Source of the DNA: Ruegeria arenilitoris
GTDB taxonomy: Bacteria; Pseudomonadota; Alphaproteobacteria; Rhodobacterales; Rhodobacteraceae
NCBI RefSeq assembly: GCF_013030265.1
Contig: NZ_WPZQ01000006.1
Coordinates: 62,001-126,000, forward strand
Direction of reading: 5' to 3'
Length of the DNA stretch: 64,000 bases
The position numbers and the translations under genes were made by a program. Below the pieces are notes generated by a model. The model was not told where the DNA came from and made no database searches. It was given only the letters and a program-made list of their open reading frames with translations. This document shows, in pieces, positions 24,838 to 33,434 of the stretch (positions within the stretch are counted from its first letter, which is position 1; every line of letters starts with the position of its first letter).

Positions 24838-26391
24838 TTAGTCCGCAAACTTACGGATTTCTCCGCTCTTAAGCCGCGACGCGTAGGAAGCCAACTCCTG
24901 ACGCACCACTTTCATCAGGAAGTAGAGCGCAAAGACGTTCACAACCGCCATCGCAAAGATTGCTGCATCCGAGAAGTCAATGACCGGCCCCAGATTGGCC
25001 GCTGCACCGATCACCACAAAAATGCAGAAGATGATCTTGAACACCAGTTCTTTGGTGTGGCCTTCACCAAACAGATAGGTCCAGGCTTTGAGGCCATAAT
25101 AGGACCAGCTGATCATGGTCGAAAAGGCAAACAACACCACCGCAATCGCGAGGACATACGGGAACCAGCTAAAGGCACTGCCAAAGGCCGCCGATGTCAG
25201 GCTGACGCCGGAATTGCCGTCTACGGTGGCGATCCCGCTGCCATCCTCGGTCAGCATGTAAAGACCGGTTTCCGGATCGACGATCAACTGCTGCGTGATG
25301 ATGATCACCAGCGCAGTCATGGTACAGATCACAACTGTGTCGATGAACGGCTCCAACAGGGATACAAAACCCTCGGTGATCGGCTCTTTGGTCCGAACGG
25401 CCGAGTGTGCAATGGCTGCGGAACCCACGCCTGCTTCGTTCGAGAAGGCGGCCCGGCGGAAACCCTGAATCAACGCACCGACCATGCCGCCCGCAACACC
25501 CAGTCCGGTGAAAGCGCCTGCAAAGATCTGGCCGAAGGCCCAGCCGATCTGGTCTGCGTGCATCGCAATGATTACGATGGCAGCCAGAACGTACATGATA
25601 CCCATGAACGGAACGACTTTTTCAGTCACCCGAGCAATGGATTTCAGACCACCGACGATCACTGCGAAAACGATGCCTGCAAAGACAACACCTGTAATCC
25701 AGCCAGGGTATTGTCCGAAGATGCCTGCGATCTGCTGATGCGCCTGATTGGCCTGGAACATGTTGCCCCCGCCCAGCGCGCCAAGGATACAGAAGATCGA
25801 GAACAGAACGGCCAGTATCTTTCCGCCCGGCAGACCCAACTCGTTAAACCCTTTGGACATGTAGTACATCGGGCCACCTGAAACGGTACCGTCTTCGTAT
25901 TCATTCCGGTATTTCACGCCAAGCGTACATTCGGTGAACTTCGACGCCATGCCCAACAGGCCCGCGACGATCATCCAGAAGGTCGCTCCCGGCCCGCCGA
26001 TGCCCACGGCCACCGCCACCCCGGCGATGTTACCAAGGCCAACAGTACCGGACAGCGCCGTTGCCAATGCCTGAAAGTGGCTGACCTCGCCCGCATCGTT
26101 GGGATCAGAATAGTCGCCCTTTACCAAGCTGATCGCATGGCCAAAGAAGCGTAGCTGAACAAAGGCGAAATACAGCGTGAATACTGTTGCCGCAATCACC
26201 AGCCACCCTACGATCCACGGAAACCCGGTTCCCGGAAATGGTGCAAAAATGAAGCTGACGAATGGTCCAGTAAAATCAGCAAACGCCTGATTGATCTTTT
26301 CATCAATGCCCGGCGCTTCTTGAGCCGTGGCAGTGCCCGCCGCGAACATTGCGACGATTGCAGGAAGGCTTAGTTGTTTTAGCGTTTTCAT
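24838..26391 (-). CDS. Sodium:alanine/glycine symporter (AGCS family)
   Basis: 517 aa with a signal-like first segment and about eleven membrane helices. AGCS markers are FQALATALSGTVGLGNIAGV, GGPGATFWMIVAGLLGMASK, KYRNEYEDGTVSGGPMYYMS and RAAFSNEAGVGSAAIAHSAV. The carrier brings alanine or glycine in with Na+, fitting a marine cell. It begins 14 nt after the universal stress protein gene, so the two form an operon, perhaps linking amino-acid uptake to nutrient stress. Confidence 0.93.
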   Translation of the reverse strand: MKTLKQLSLPAIVAMFAAGTATAQEAPGIDEKINQAFADFTGPFVSFIFAPFPGTGFPWIVGWLVIAATVFTLYFAFVQLRFFGHAISLVKGDYSDPNDAGEVSHFQALATALSGTVGLGNIAGVAVAVGIGGPGATFWMIVAGLLGMASKFTECTLGVKYRNEYEDGTVSGGPMYYMSKGFNELGLPGGKILAVLFSIFCILGALGGGNMFQANQAHQQIAGIFGQYPGWITGVVFAGIVFAVIVGGLKSIARVTEKVVPFMGIMYVLAAIVIIAMHADQIGWAFGQIFAGAFTGLGVAGGMVGALIQGFRRAAFSNEAGVGSAAIAHSAVRTKEPITEGFVSLLEPFIDTVVICTMTALVIIITQQLIVDPETGLYMLTEDGSGIATVDGNSGVSLTSAAFGSAFSWFPYVLAIAVVLFAFSTMISWSYYGLKAWTYLFGEGHTKELVFKIIFCIFVVIGAAANLGPVIDFSDAAIFAMAVVNVFALYFLMKVVRQELASYASRLKSGEIRKFAD

Positions 26392-26405
26392 ATCAATCCC
26401 TCCCC

Positions 26406-26843
26406 TCAGTTCACGACCGTGACCGGAACGTCGGCATGCATGACCAGGTTTTGTGTCGAGCTTCCGAACAGACGTTTCTTGAAGCCATCCGCCGAGGCCC
26501 GACCGACCACAATTTGCGATCCACCGTTTTCGACAGTGATTTCGTTCAGCGTCTCGGCAACATCGCCATGGCGCACGATGCCATGTGCTTCGAACCCGGC
26601 TTGTTTGAGTGCATCCACCGCTGGATTCACAATTCGGGATGTCGCGAGTTCAACTTCCTCCTCACGCCGTTTGTGGCGCAGGGCATTTTCTTCCGGTGTT
26701 TGAAATGTAAATGGGGACCATTCAATGACATACACTGCCAGAAGTTCGCACGATCCAATACGTTGAGCCATGTCCTTGGCAAAAGCGATTGCGCGTTCCC
26801 CGGTTTCTGTCCCGTCCAGTCCAATGACAATTTTCGTTGTCAT
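26406..26843 (-). CDS. Universal stress protein (UspA family)
   Basis: 145 aa from ATG 26843, with GGAGGAACGGC upstream. KIVIGLDGTETGERAIAFA is the first strand-helix with the nucleotide-contacting Asp, and IVVGRASADGFKKRLFGSST the glycine-rich ATP loop (G2xG9x(S/T) pattern), then VMHADVPVTVV. An ATP-binding Usp is therefore likely. First gene of the pair with the AGCS symporter. Confidence 0.9.
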   Translation of the reverse strand: MTTKIVIGLDGTETGERAIAFAKDMAQRIGSCELLAVYVIEWSPFTFQTPEENALRHKRREEEVELATSRIVNPAVDALKQAGFEAHGIVRHGDVAETLNEITVENGGSQIVVGRASADGFKKRLFGSSTQNLVMHADVPVTVVN

Positions 26844-27037
26844 GCCGTTCCTCCGTTTTGTTTGTTTGATCGAGGCCCGTGTCCCCGACAGGGCAGCCGG
26901 AACTTGGAACTTATTGTGAGACCGCCCACTGTAAGTATCAGGATAAATCACCTGAAAATGGAAACCATTTTGCCAAATTCGTCTCTAGCGGTCAAATTCC
27001 GCTTAAAAATCAGAGTTTTTCAGGTCGTATCAAGTTA

Positions 27038-27069
27038 GGACCTCACCGGGAACCAACCCGATGAGGTCC
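27038..27069 (-). terminator. Strong hairpin downstream of pyk, possible terminator
   Basis: GGACCTCACCGGG and CCCGATGAGGTCC pair over 13 positions with one mismatch around AACCAA, 43 nt after the pyk stop. Read from pyk, no clear T-run follows, so it may be a 3'-end stabiliser or a factor-assisted stop rather than a classical terminator. Confidence 0.5.
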
Positions 27070-27111
27070 AATCTCACCCAACCGCAATTAGCAGATTTCA
27101 CCTGATCCGGC

Positions 27112-28557
27112 TTACTCGGGATCGGTGCTATAAATCATGCGTTCATCACACGGCGCTACGCGCAGGATGTTGGTTGTCCCCGGAACGTTGAACGGAACGC
27201 CTGCTGTCACCACTATCTGATCTGATTGCCCTGCAAACCCACCTGAGCGCGCTGCACGGGCAGCGTTGACGACAGCGCTTTTGAACCGCTCAAGCTCGGG
27301 CGTCATGACGCAATTACAACCCCAGCTCAGGCACAACCTGCGCGCGGTTCCCTTGAGCGAGGTCATGGCAATGATCGGCACTCCCGGGCGTTCGCGTGCA
27401 GTCAGCAGCGCAGTCGTCCCGCTTTGCGTGAAACAACAGATTGCCTTGATTTCAGTCTTTTCCGCGATCTCACGGGCTGCTGCAACGATGCCATCTGCAA
27501 CAGTCGTGCCCTTGGCCGTACGGGAGGCTGCGATAATCTGAGTATAGGTCGGATCGGCCTCAACCTCGATGGCGACCTTGTTCATGGTCTGAACAGCCTC
27601 GATCGGATACGAGCCTGCCGCCGATTCCGCGCTCAGCATGATCGCGTCTGTGCCTTCGTAGATCGCAGTTGCAACGTCTGAGACCTCAGCGCGCGTCGGC
27701 ATCGGGCTTTCGATCATGCTTTCCAGCATCTGTGTGGCCACAATCACCGGCTTGGCTGCTGCCCGGCATTTGCGGACCAGTCTTTTCTGGATTGGCGGCA
27801 CAGCAGATACAGGCAATTCCACACCGAGATCACCGCGCGCTACCATGATCCCGTCGGAGGCATCGAGAATATCGGCAAACGCTTCTACCGCAGCTGGTTT
27901 TTCGATCTTGGAGAGGATCGCGGCTCGGCCATCTGCAAGCGAGCGCGCCTCGAAGACGTCCTTGGCGCGCTGAACAAAGCTCAGGGCAAGCCAATCCACG
28001 CCTAGCTGGCAAACAAACTCCAGATCGTCGCGATCCTTTTCAGAAAGGGCCGCCAGCGGCAGAACAACGTCTGGCACATTCACACCCTTGCGGTTCGAGA
28101 TGGTGCCTCCGGTTTCAACTTTACAGTCGGCAAAATCGCGGCCGCAGGCTTCAACGGTCAGACGAATTTTTCCGTCGTTAACCAGCAGGCGAGCACCCGG
28201 TTCAAGAGCGGCAAAGATCTCAGGATGTGGCAAGCAAACCCGCTTGGCGTCACCGGGCGCTTCATCAAGGTCCAACCGAAACGCTTCACCCTCAATCAGT
28301 TCTTCCGCGTCATTCGCAAACACCCCAACACGCAATTTCGGGCCCTGCAGATCCGCCAGAATAGCAATCGGGCTGTCCAGATCTTTTTCTACTTGCCGAA
28401 TAATCCGATGCCGTTCCCGAATTTCGTCGTGACTGCCATGGCTCATATTCAGGCGGAATACATCCGCCCCGGCCTCGTGCAAGGCGCGGATTGTATCATA
28501 GTCATTGGACGCCGGCCCCAGCGTCGCCACGATTTTCACATTTCTCAGGCGTCGCAT
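27112..28557 (-). CDS. pyk: Pyruvate kinase
   Basis: 481 aa starting MRRLRNVKIVATLGPASNDY. It transfers phosphate from PEP to ADP, ending glycolysis. Motifs: FRLNMSHGSHDEIRER, the catalytic SKIEKPAAVEAFADILDASD with the essential Lys and GIMVARGDLGVELP with metal ligands, and ATQMLESMIESPMPTRAEVS. The C-terminal domain (CCFTQSGTTALLTARERPGV) is complete. Monocistronic as far as visible. Confidence 0.97.
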   Translation of the reverse strand: MRRLRNVKIVATLGPASNDYDTIRALHEAGADVFRLNMSHGSHDEIRERHRIIRQVEKDLDSPIAILADLQGPKLRVGVFANDAEELIEGEAFRLDLDEAPGDAKRVCLPHPEIFAALEPGARLLVNDGKIRLTVEACGRDFADCKVETGGTISNRKGVNVPDVVLPLAALSEKDRDDLEFVCQLGVDWLALSFVQRAKDVFEARSLADGRAAILSKIEKPAAVEAFADILDASDGIMVARGDLGVELPVSAVPPIQKRLVRKCRAAAKPVIVATQMLESMIESPMPTRAEVSDVATAIYEGTDAIMLSAESAAGSYPIEAVQTMNKVAIEVEADPTYTQIIAASRTAKGTTVADGIVAAAREIAEKTEIKAICCFTQSGTTALLTARERPGVPIIAMTSLKGTARRLCLSWGCNCVMTPELERFKSAVVNAARAARSGGFAGQSDQIVVTAGVPFNVPGTTNILRVAPCDERMIYSTDPE

Positions 28558-28675
28558 TAGCTTTGCTCTCCTCGTCCGCTCGATGTTATCGCAAACATTG
28601 CGTTGGTGTGCTTATTGCGCAATTCCCTTTCTCAAGCAACTGCCCTACACCTGCGGCAAACTAGATGACAGGCTC

Positions 28676-29413
28676 ATGACATACACCCCGTTTTTCGTAC
28701 ACGGCGCGGATCGCCCGTCCCGCTGGCTGATCACATGCGACCATGCAACCAACACCGTACCACCTGAAATCAACGGGGGCGATCTGGGTCTGCCGCGTGA
28801 AGACATGGAACGTCACATTGCCTATGATGTGGGCGCCTACGAAGTCTCAAAGCATTTGGGTGAGATCCTGAACGCACCTGTTATCGCGGCCAATTTCTCA
28901 CGCCTTGTGATTGATCCAAACCGCGGTGAGGATGATCCGACCCTCCTGATGAAACTCTATGACGGCTCGATCATCCCCGGCAACCGGCACGCAGATGCGG
29001 CCGAGCGTGAGCGGCGACTGAATATGTGCTATCGCCCTTATCACGAAGCTCTGGCACAAATGGCCGCCCTGCCCCATGCGGTCATCGTGTCCATGCACTC
29101 GTTTACCCGCCAACTGCGTGGCCGTGACCCGCGCCCGTGGCATATCGGCGTACTGCACACCCCGGATGAACGCTTCTCGCGCCCCCTCATCAATCGGCTC
29201 GAAGCGGAAGGGGACCTGTGTGTCGGGGTCAATGAACCCTATACCGGCGTTCTGCCCGGAGATGCGATTGATAAGCACTGCACTACCTTTGGCCGTCCAA
29301 ACGCACTGATTGAGCTGCGCAATGACCTGATCGGGGACCATGCCGGACAACGCGAATGGGCGGAGCGCCTGGCCTCCGTGCTGCAAGACGCACTCAGTGA
29401 AAGTGGCTTATGA
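28676..29413 (+). CDS. N-formylglutamate amidohydrolase family protein
   Basis: 245 aa from ATG 28676. The fold is shown by WLITCDHATNTVPPEI (metal His/Asp region), AYDVGAYEVSKHLGE, VIAANFSRLVIDPNRGEDD, VIVSMHSFTRQLRG and CTTFGRPNALIELRNDLI. The name-giving reaction is formylglutamate to glutamate and formate in histidine breakdown, but no hut genes are here. Only 118 nt separate it from the divergent pyk start. Given the D-glutamate genes 1 kb away, an N-acyl-glutamate substrate is worth considering. Confidence 0.88.
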   Translation: MTYTPFFVHGADRPSRWLITCDHATNTVPPEINGGDLGLPREDMERHIAYDVGAYEVSKHLGEILNAPVIAANFSRLVIDPNRGEDDPTLLMKLYDGSIIPGNRHADAAERERRLNMCYRPYHEALAQMAALPHAVIVSMHSFTRQLRGRDPRPWHIGVLHTPDERFSRPLINRLEAEGDLCVGVNEPYTGVLPGDAIDKHCTTFGRPNALIELRNDLIGDHAGQREWAERLASVLQDALSESGL

Positions 29414-29500
29414 CGTAGGGTCATAGCAGGTAGTTTCCGATCCTCATATTATTGAGAGCGCGTATCCTGAACCCCATATATTGGAGGAAAGGAGACGACC

Positions 29501-29740
29501 ATGACTCAGGAATTCCTGACGACCGTCTTCGGCTGGATGACGGTTCTTAACCTCGGCCTTTTGGTTTTTACGACCTTGATGATTGTTGTCCTGCAGGACT
29601 GGATCGCGGGCATTCACGGTCGAATGTTCCAGATGGAGCGTGCGGACGTAAAGAGGGCATACTTCAGGTATCTGGCGAATTATAAAATCCTGACCATCGT
29701 GTTCTGCCTGATGCCGTGGCTGGCGCTCAAGCTGGCATAA
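29501..29740 (+). CDS. Small two-helix membrane protein, DUF6868-like
   Basis: 79 aa. Two membrane segments: LTTVFGWMTVLNLGLLVFTT (residues ~5-24) continuing into LMIVVLQD, and ILTIVFCLMPWLALKLA at the C-terminus, with a basic and acidic cytosolic or periplasmic loop (RMFQMERADVKRAYFRYLA) between. It looks like the DUF6868 family of short membrane proteins; function unknown. AAAGGAG lies upstream. Confidence 0.65.
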   Translation: MTQEFLTTVFGWMTVLNLGLLVFTTLMIVVLQDWIAGIHGRMFQMERADVKRAYFRYLANYKILTIVFCLMPWLALKLA

Positions 29741-29849
29741 ATCACAATTTAATTCTGCAAGGCGCCAGCAAGCGTTGTGTTTATTGTATCGCAGCCTTCG
29801 GGTTGGTAGTTCAGATACAGGACGCGAGACACTTATCCGGAGCCCGACA

Positions 29850-30164
29850 ATGGACCAGCAAACCGAAATTGAACTTCAGGCCGCTGCTTTCCGCCGCCTG
29901 CAAAAGCATCTGATGCAAGACCGTACTGATGTGCAGAACATCGACATGATGAACCTTGCAGGATTTTGCCGGAACTGCCTGTCGCGCTGGTATCAGGAAG
30001 CAGCCAACGAAAAAGGCATCGAGATGGGCAAGGATGAGGCCCGCGAGATTTTCTACGGCATGACCATGGCCGAATGGAAAGCAAACTATCAGACCGAGGC
30101 CAGCCCGGAAAAGCAGGCCGCTTTCGAAGTCGCCTTCGAAGAGAATGTCGGCAAAAAGGACTAA
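29850..30164 (+). CDS. DUF1244 family protein
   Basis: 104 aa from ATG 29850, the usual DUF1244 length. The family motif NLAGFCRNCLSRWYQEAANE with the Cys pair and the GMTMAEWKANYQTEASPEK segment are intact. Structures in the family are small helical bundles; no role is known. The gene ends at a strong terminator. Confidence 0.88.
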   Translation: MDQQTEIELQAAAFRRLQKHLMQDRTDVQNIDMMNLAGFCRNCLSRWYQEAANEKGIEMGKDEAREIFYGMTMAEWKANYQTEASPEKQAAFEVAFEENVGKKD

Positions 30165-30186
30165 CTTAGCCCTCGCCGAGAATAAC

Positions 30187-30215
30187 AAAGGCCCGCTGGA
30201 TCAGCGGGCCTTTTT
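30187..30215 (+). terminator. Terminator between DUF1244 and the D-amino-acid aminotransferase
   Basis: AAAGGCCCGCT and AGCGGGCCTTT pair over 11 bp around GGATC and run into TTTTTC. The AAA on the other side makes it probably bidirectional, serving both convergent genes. Confidence 0.9.
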
Positions 30216-30236
30216 CAGTTTCTATTTCACGGATGC

Positions 30237-31097
30237 TCAGATCGCTGCCTTGCGGCTCTCGTCCAGATAAATCTCACGCAGACGCTTTGCGATAGGACCA
30301 GGGGTACCATCGCCCAGCGTCACTCCGTCGATCTCGACCACAGGCATGACAAAGGCGCTGGCCGAAGTGGTGAAGGCTTCATCTGCCTCTTTCGCCTCAT
30401 CAATGGTGAACAGGCGCTCTTCGATTTCCATCTGGGCTTCGGCGGCCATCCGCAACACTGCCTTGCGGGTGATGCCGTGCAAAATGTCGTTTGACAGCGG
30501 ACGCGTGACGATCTTTCCGTTCTTGACGAAATAGGCGTTGTTGCTGGTGCCCTCGGTTACATAACCATCTTCGACCAGCCACGCATCGTCGCAACCAGCC
30601 TTCTTGGCCATCATCTTGCCCATCGAAGGGTAGAGAAGCTGCACGGTCTTGATGTCGCGACGGCCCCAGCGGATATCCTCGATCGAGATGATTTTGGCAC
30701 CCTTTTGGGCCGCGGGGCTATCGGCCAGACCCGGCTTGTTCTGAGTGAACAGCACCAGGCTGGGTTTTGTATCTGCCGATGGGAACACAAAATCCCGATC
30801 GCCATCCGATCCACGGCTAACCTGCAAATAGATCAGACCTTCCTCGATGCCGTTCAGTTCCACCAGCTTGCGGTGAATCTCCAGCAGTTCGTCCTTAGAG
30901 CAGGGCTCGGACATCTCCAGCTCATCCAGCGACCGTTTCAGGCGCACAGCATGGCCTTCGAAATCGATCAGCTTGCCATCCAGAACGCTGGTGACTTCGT
31001 AAACCGCGTCAGCGAACAGAAAACCACGGTCAAAGATCGAAACCTTAGCCTCGGTCTCGGGCAGGTATTCGCCATTTACATAAACGGTGCGGGTCAT
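30237..31097 (-). CDS. dat: D-amino-acid aminotransferase
   Basis: 286 aa from ATG 31097 with GAGGAGAC upstream. Fold-type IV PLP enzyme: VYVNGEYLPETEAKVSIFDR and FLFADAVYEVTSVLDG at the start, a Lys in RRDIKTVQLLYPSMGKMMAK for the Schiff base, EGTSNNAYFVKNGKIVTRP and LHGITRKAVLRMAAE for the PLP phosphate. It moves the amino group between D-alanine and 2-oxoglutarate. It is the last gene of the dgcN-dgcA-dat unit (11 nt after dgcA), which points to D-amino-acid breakdown, for example from peptidoglycan. Confidence 0.88.
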   Translation of the reverse strand: MTRTVYVNGEYLPETEAKVSIFDRGFLFADAVYEVTSVLDGKLIDFEGHAVRLKRSLDELEMSEPCSKDELLEIHRKLVELNGIEEGLIYLQVSRGSDGDRDFVFPSADTKPSLVLFTQNKPGLADSPAAQKGAKIISIEDIRWGRRDIKTVQLLYPSMGKMMAKKAGCDDAWLVEDGYVTEGTSNNAYFVKNGKIVTRPLSNDILHGITRKAVLRMAAEAQMEIEERLFTIDEAKEADEAFTTSASAFVMPVVEIDGVTLGDGTPGPIAKRLREIYLDESRKAAI

Positions 31098-31108
31098 ATC
31101 TTGTCTCC

Positions 31109-32074
31109 TCAACCCCAGAGGTCCGCTTTGGGCGGGTGCACTCCGGCATCATCAAAAATCAGCGGGTTGTCGCGGTCTTCGGCCAGCAGCAACGGGCCGT
31201 CAAGGTCCGTTACCATCGCTCCTTGTGCCAACAGTGTCGCAGGCGCCATCGCCAAAGAGCTTCCGACCATGCAGCCAACCATCACGCGATAGCCCTCGAC
31301 CAGCGCCTGCTCGCGCAGGGCCAGCGCTTCGGTCAGGCCGCCTGTCTTGTCGAGCTTGATGTTGACCACATCATATTTGCCTTTCAGCTTTGGCAGGCTG
31401 CTGCGGTCATGGCAGGACTCGTCTGCACATACCGGCACCGGACGATCCATTCCGATCAGCGCATCGTCCTCTCCCGCGGGCAGAGGTTGCTCGACCAGCG
31501 CCACACCCAGCCTCACCAGATGCGGGGCAAGATCAGCGTACACTTCAGCCGACCAGCCCTCGTTGGCGTCCACGATGATCTTGGCGTCCGGCGCTCCTGC
31601 GCGAACGGCCTCCAAACGCGGCATGTCATCCGGCGTACCGAGCTTGATCTTTAGCAAGGGGCGAAAGGCGTTTTCTGCTGCTTGCGCCTGCATTTTCTCA
31701 GGCGTGTCGAGCGACAGGGTATACGCTGTGATCTCAGGACCCGGCATTGGCAATCCGGCCAGATCCCAGGCACGTTTTCCAGCCCGTTTGGCCTCCAGAT
31801 CCCATAGCGCACAATCCACCGCATTCCGCGCTGCGCCCGCAGGCAGCAGGTCCATCAGTTTGGTACGATCAAACGCGTTCGGCAGGCCAGCAATCTCGGC
31901 TTCGACCGACTCAAGCGTTTCGTCATAACGCGCATAGGGCACGCACTCGCCCCAGCCCTGATGCGTTCCGTCCGAGACACGCACAGTCAGCACCTTGGCT
32001 TCGGTTCGCGACCCGCGAGAGATCGTAAAGACCTGAGCCAGCCGGAATACATCACGAGAGACTTCAATCTGCAC
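31109..32074 (-). CDS. dgcA: Enolase-superfamily racemase DgcA (dipeptide-epimerase type)
   Basis: 321 aa, muconate-lactonising subgroup. Catalytic residues are visible: Lys in LLKIKLGTPDD, Asp in IIVDANEGW, Glu in ALVEQPLP, Asp in VCADESCHD, and the second Lys in DVVNIKLDKTGG. The plain annotation would be L-Ala-D/L-Glu epimerase, but next to dgcN the better reading is DgcA, which converts N-acetyl-D-glutamate to the L form. The pairing is established in marine bacteria; the call here rests on gene order. Confidence 0.8.
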   Translation of the reverse strand: MQIEVSRDVFRLAQVFTISRGSRTEAKVLTVRVSDGTHQGWGECVPYARYDETLESVEAEIAGLPNAFDRTKLMDLLPAGAARNAVDCALWDLEAKRAGKRAWDLAGLPMPGPEITAYTLSLDTPEKMQAQAAENAFRPLLKIKLGTPDDMPRLEAVRAGAPDAKIIVDANEGWSAEVYADLAPHLVRLGVALVEQPLPAGEDDALIGMDRPVPVCADESCHDRSSLPKLKGKYDVVNIKLDKTGGLTEALALREQALVEGYRVMVGCMVGSSLAMAPATLLAQGAMVTDLDGPLLLAEDRDNPLIFDDAGVHPPKADLWG

Positions 32075-32104
32075 GCGCCCGCTCCTTCACTTTGTCAAAG
32101 TTTG

Positions 32105-32128
32105 CCCGCCGGAGGCACCCCCGGCGGG
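32105..32128 (-). promoter_or_regulatory. GC hairpin between dgcN and dgcA
   Basis: CCCGCCGG and CCGGCGGG form a perfect 8-bp stem over an 8-nt loop in the 63-nt gap. No long T-run follows in the direction of transcription, so it may be an mRNA processing or partial-termination signal tuning dgcA and dat relative to dgcN. Confidence 0.45.
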
Positions 32129-32137
32129 TCTTATTGA

Positions 32138-33139
32138 TCACATCGCGGCCAGCGCGTCGACCAGTTTGCCCGCACCAAAGCGATAGGGATCGGTGGCAGG
32201 CAGGCCCATATCGGCCTCGACCTTTGCCAGATAGGCGGTCGCGTCCGCTTCACTCATGTGCTGCGTATTGACCGAAACGCCGACAACCTGACAGTCCGGG
32301 TTGGCAACCTTGGCCATCGCCAGCGCGGTATCACGCAGCGCTTCCAGTGTCGGCAGCTGATAGGTTGGCAGACCGCGCATATGCTCGCGGGTCGGCTCGT
32401 GCGACAGGATCAGGGCATCCGGTTGGCCGCCGTGGACCAGCGCCATGGTCACGCCCGAATACGATACGTGGAATAGCGAGCCTTGCCCTTCGATCAGGTC
32501 CCAATGATCTTCATCATTGTCAGGCGTCAGCCATTCGACCGAGCCGGCCATGAAATCAGCAATGACCGCGTCCAACGGTACGCCATCACCGGTGATCAGG
32601 ATGCCGGTCTGACCAGTGGCGCGGAAGGTCGACTTCATGCCGCGCTTGCGCATTTCGGCATCCATCGCCATGGCCGTATACATTTTGCCCACTGAACAGT
32701 CGGTTCCGACAGCAAGGCAACGTTTGCCTTTGCGCTTGATGCCGTTTGCAATGGGATAGTCCACTTCGGGGACGCGAACGTCGTGAAGTTTTTGTCCGGT
32801 TGCCTCTGCAACCGCGACAAGATCGGGCTCATCCCGCAGCAGGTTGTGCAAGCCGGATGCCAGGTCGAAACCTTCCTCAAGGGCGGCGACAAGCACTTTT
32901 TTCCACTCTTTACTGATCACGCCACCACGGTTGGCAACGCCGATCACAAGTGTTTTGGCACCAGCTTCACGTGCTTCAATCAGGTCCATGTCCTTCAGGC
33001 CCAGATCGGCTTTGCAGCCATCCATGCGCAACTGGCCTACTGCGTTTTCCGGGCGCCAGTCTTTGATGCCCTGGGCCACTTTGGCCGCCAATTGGTCGGG
33101 CGCATCGCCCAAAAACAGCAAATACGGTGTCTCGATCAT
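32138..33139 (-). CDS. dgcN: DUF1611 family, D-glutamate N-acetyltransferase DgcN
   Basis: 333 aa from ATG 33139, behind AAAGGAG. DUF1611 markers: VANRGGVISKEWKKVLVAAL, PDLVAVAEATGQKLHDVRVP, the P-loop-like VGTDCSVGKMYTAMAMDAE, RATGQTGILITGDGVPLDAV and EGQGSLFHVSYSGVTMALVH. In the DgcN-DgcA route DgcN acetylates D-glutamate, DgcA flips it, and the L form enters metabolism. Head of the minus-strand unit dgcN-dgcA-dat; two inverted repeats lie upstream. Confidence 0.82.
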   Translation of the reverse strand: MIETPYLLFLGDAPDQLAAKVAQGIKDWRPENAVGQLRMDGCKADLGLKDMDLIEAREAGAKTLVIGVANRGGVISKEWKKVLVAALEEGFDLASGLHNLLRDEPDLVAVAEATGQKLHDVRVPEVDYPIANGIKRKGKRCLAVGTDCSVGKMYTAMAMDAEMRKRGMKSTFRATGQTGILITGDGVPLDAVIADFMAGSVEWLTPDNDEDHWDLIEGQGSLFHVSYSGVTMALVHGGQPDALILSHEPTREHMRGLPTYQLPTLEALRDTALAMAKVANPDCQVVGVSVNTQHMSEADATAYLAKVEADMGLPATDPYRFGAGKLVDALAAM

Positions 33140-33227
33140 TGCGGTGCACTCCTTTGATTCCGGCATAAACTAGAGAACCGTTTTGGCGAGCGTTTCGCGT
33201 ATATCCCGACTAACCGCCATGCAGGTG

Positions 33228-33269
33228 GAAGATTTTTGCGCTATTTTTTCACAACGCGCAAAAATCTTC
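33228..33269. promoter_or_regulatory. 14-bp inverted repeat upstream of dgcN
   Basis: GAAGATTTTTGCGC at 33228-33241 and its perfect complement at 33256-33269 flank a 14-nt AT-rich spacer, about 90 nt upstream of dgcN in the 295-nt dgcN-mcl1 divergent region. No gene is seen in that region. The inner TTGCGC/GCGCAA pair recurs at 33362-33379. Confidence 0.6.
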
Positions 33270-33361
33270 GAAGTTTACAAACTGATTAAACTTTAATCAC
33301 CACGATCACCCACTCCAAAACGATATGCTGCGCCAGCATTGCCGCAGATGCACAATGATGC

Positions 33362-33379
33362 TTGCGCAGACTCGCGCAA
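33362..33379. promoter_or_regulatory. TTGCGC-N6-GCGCAA palindrome upstream of mcl1
   Basis: A perfect 6-bp inverted repeat 56 nt before the mcl1 start. It shares its half-sites with the inner ends of the longer repeat at 33228-33269, so one regulator could bind both and control dgcN and mcl1. Confidence 0.45.
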
Positions 33380-33434
33380 TTTAATACCTCATTGAGCAGG
33401 AAAATCGTAATTTCATTACTCACGCGAGGTCCAG

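Noticed and set aside
24697..25881. 394-aa plus-strand frame opposite the AGCS gene
   Set aside because: Antisense to a complete membrane transporter; composition dominated by His, Asp and Arg with no domain.
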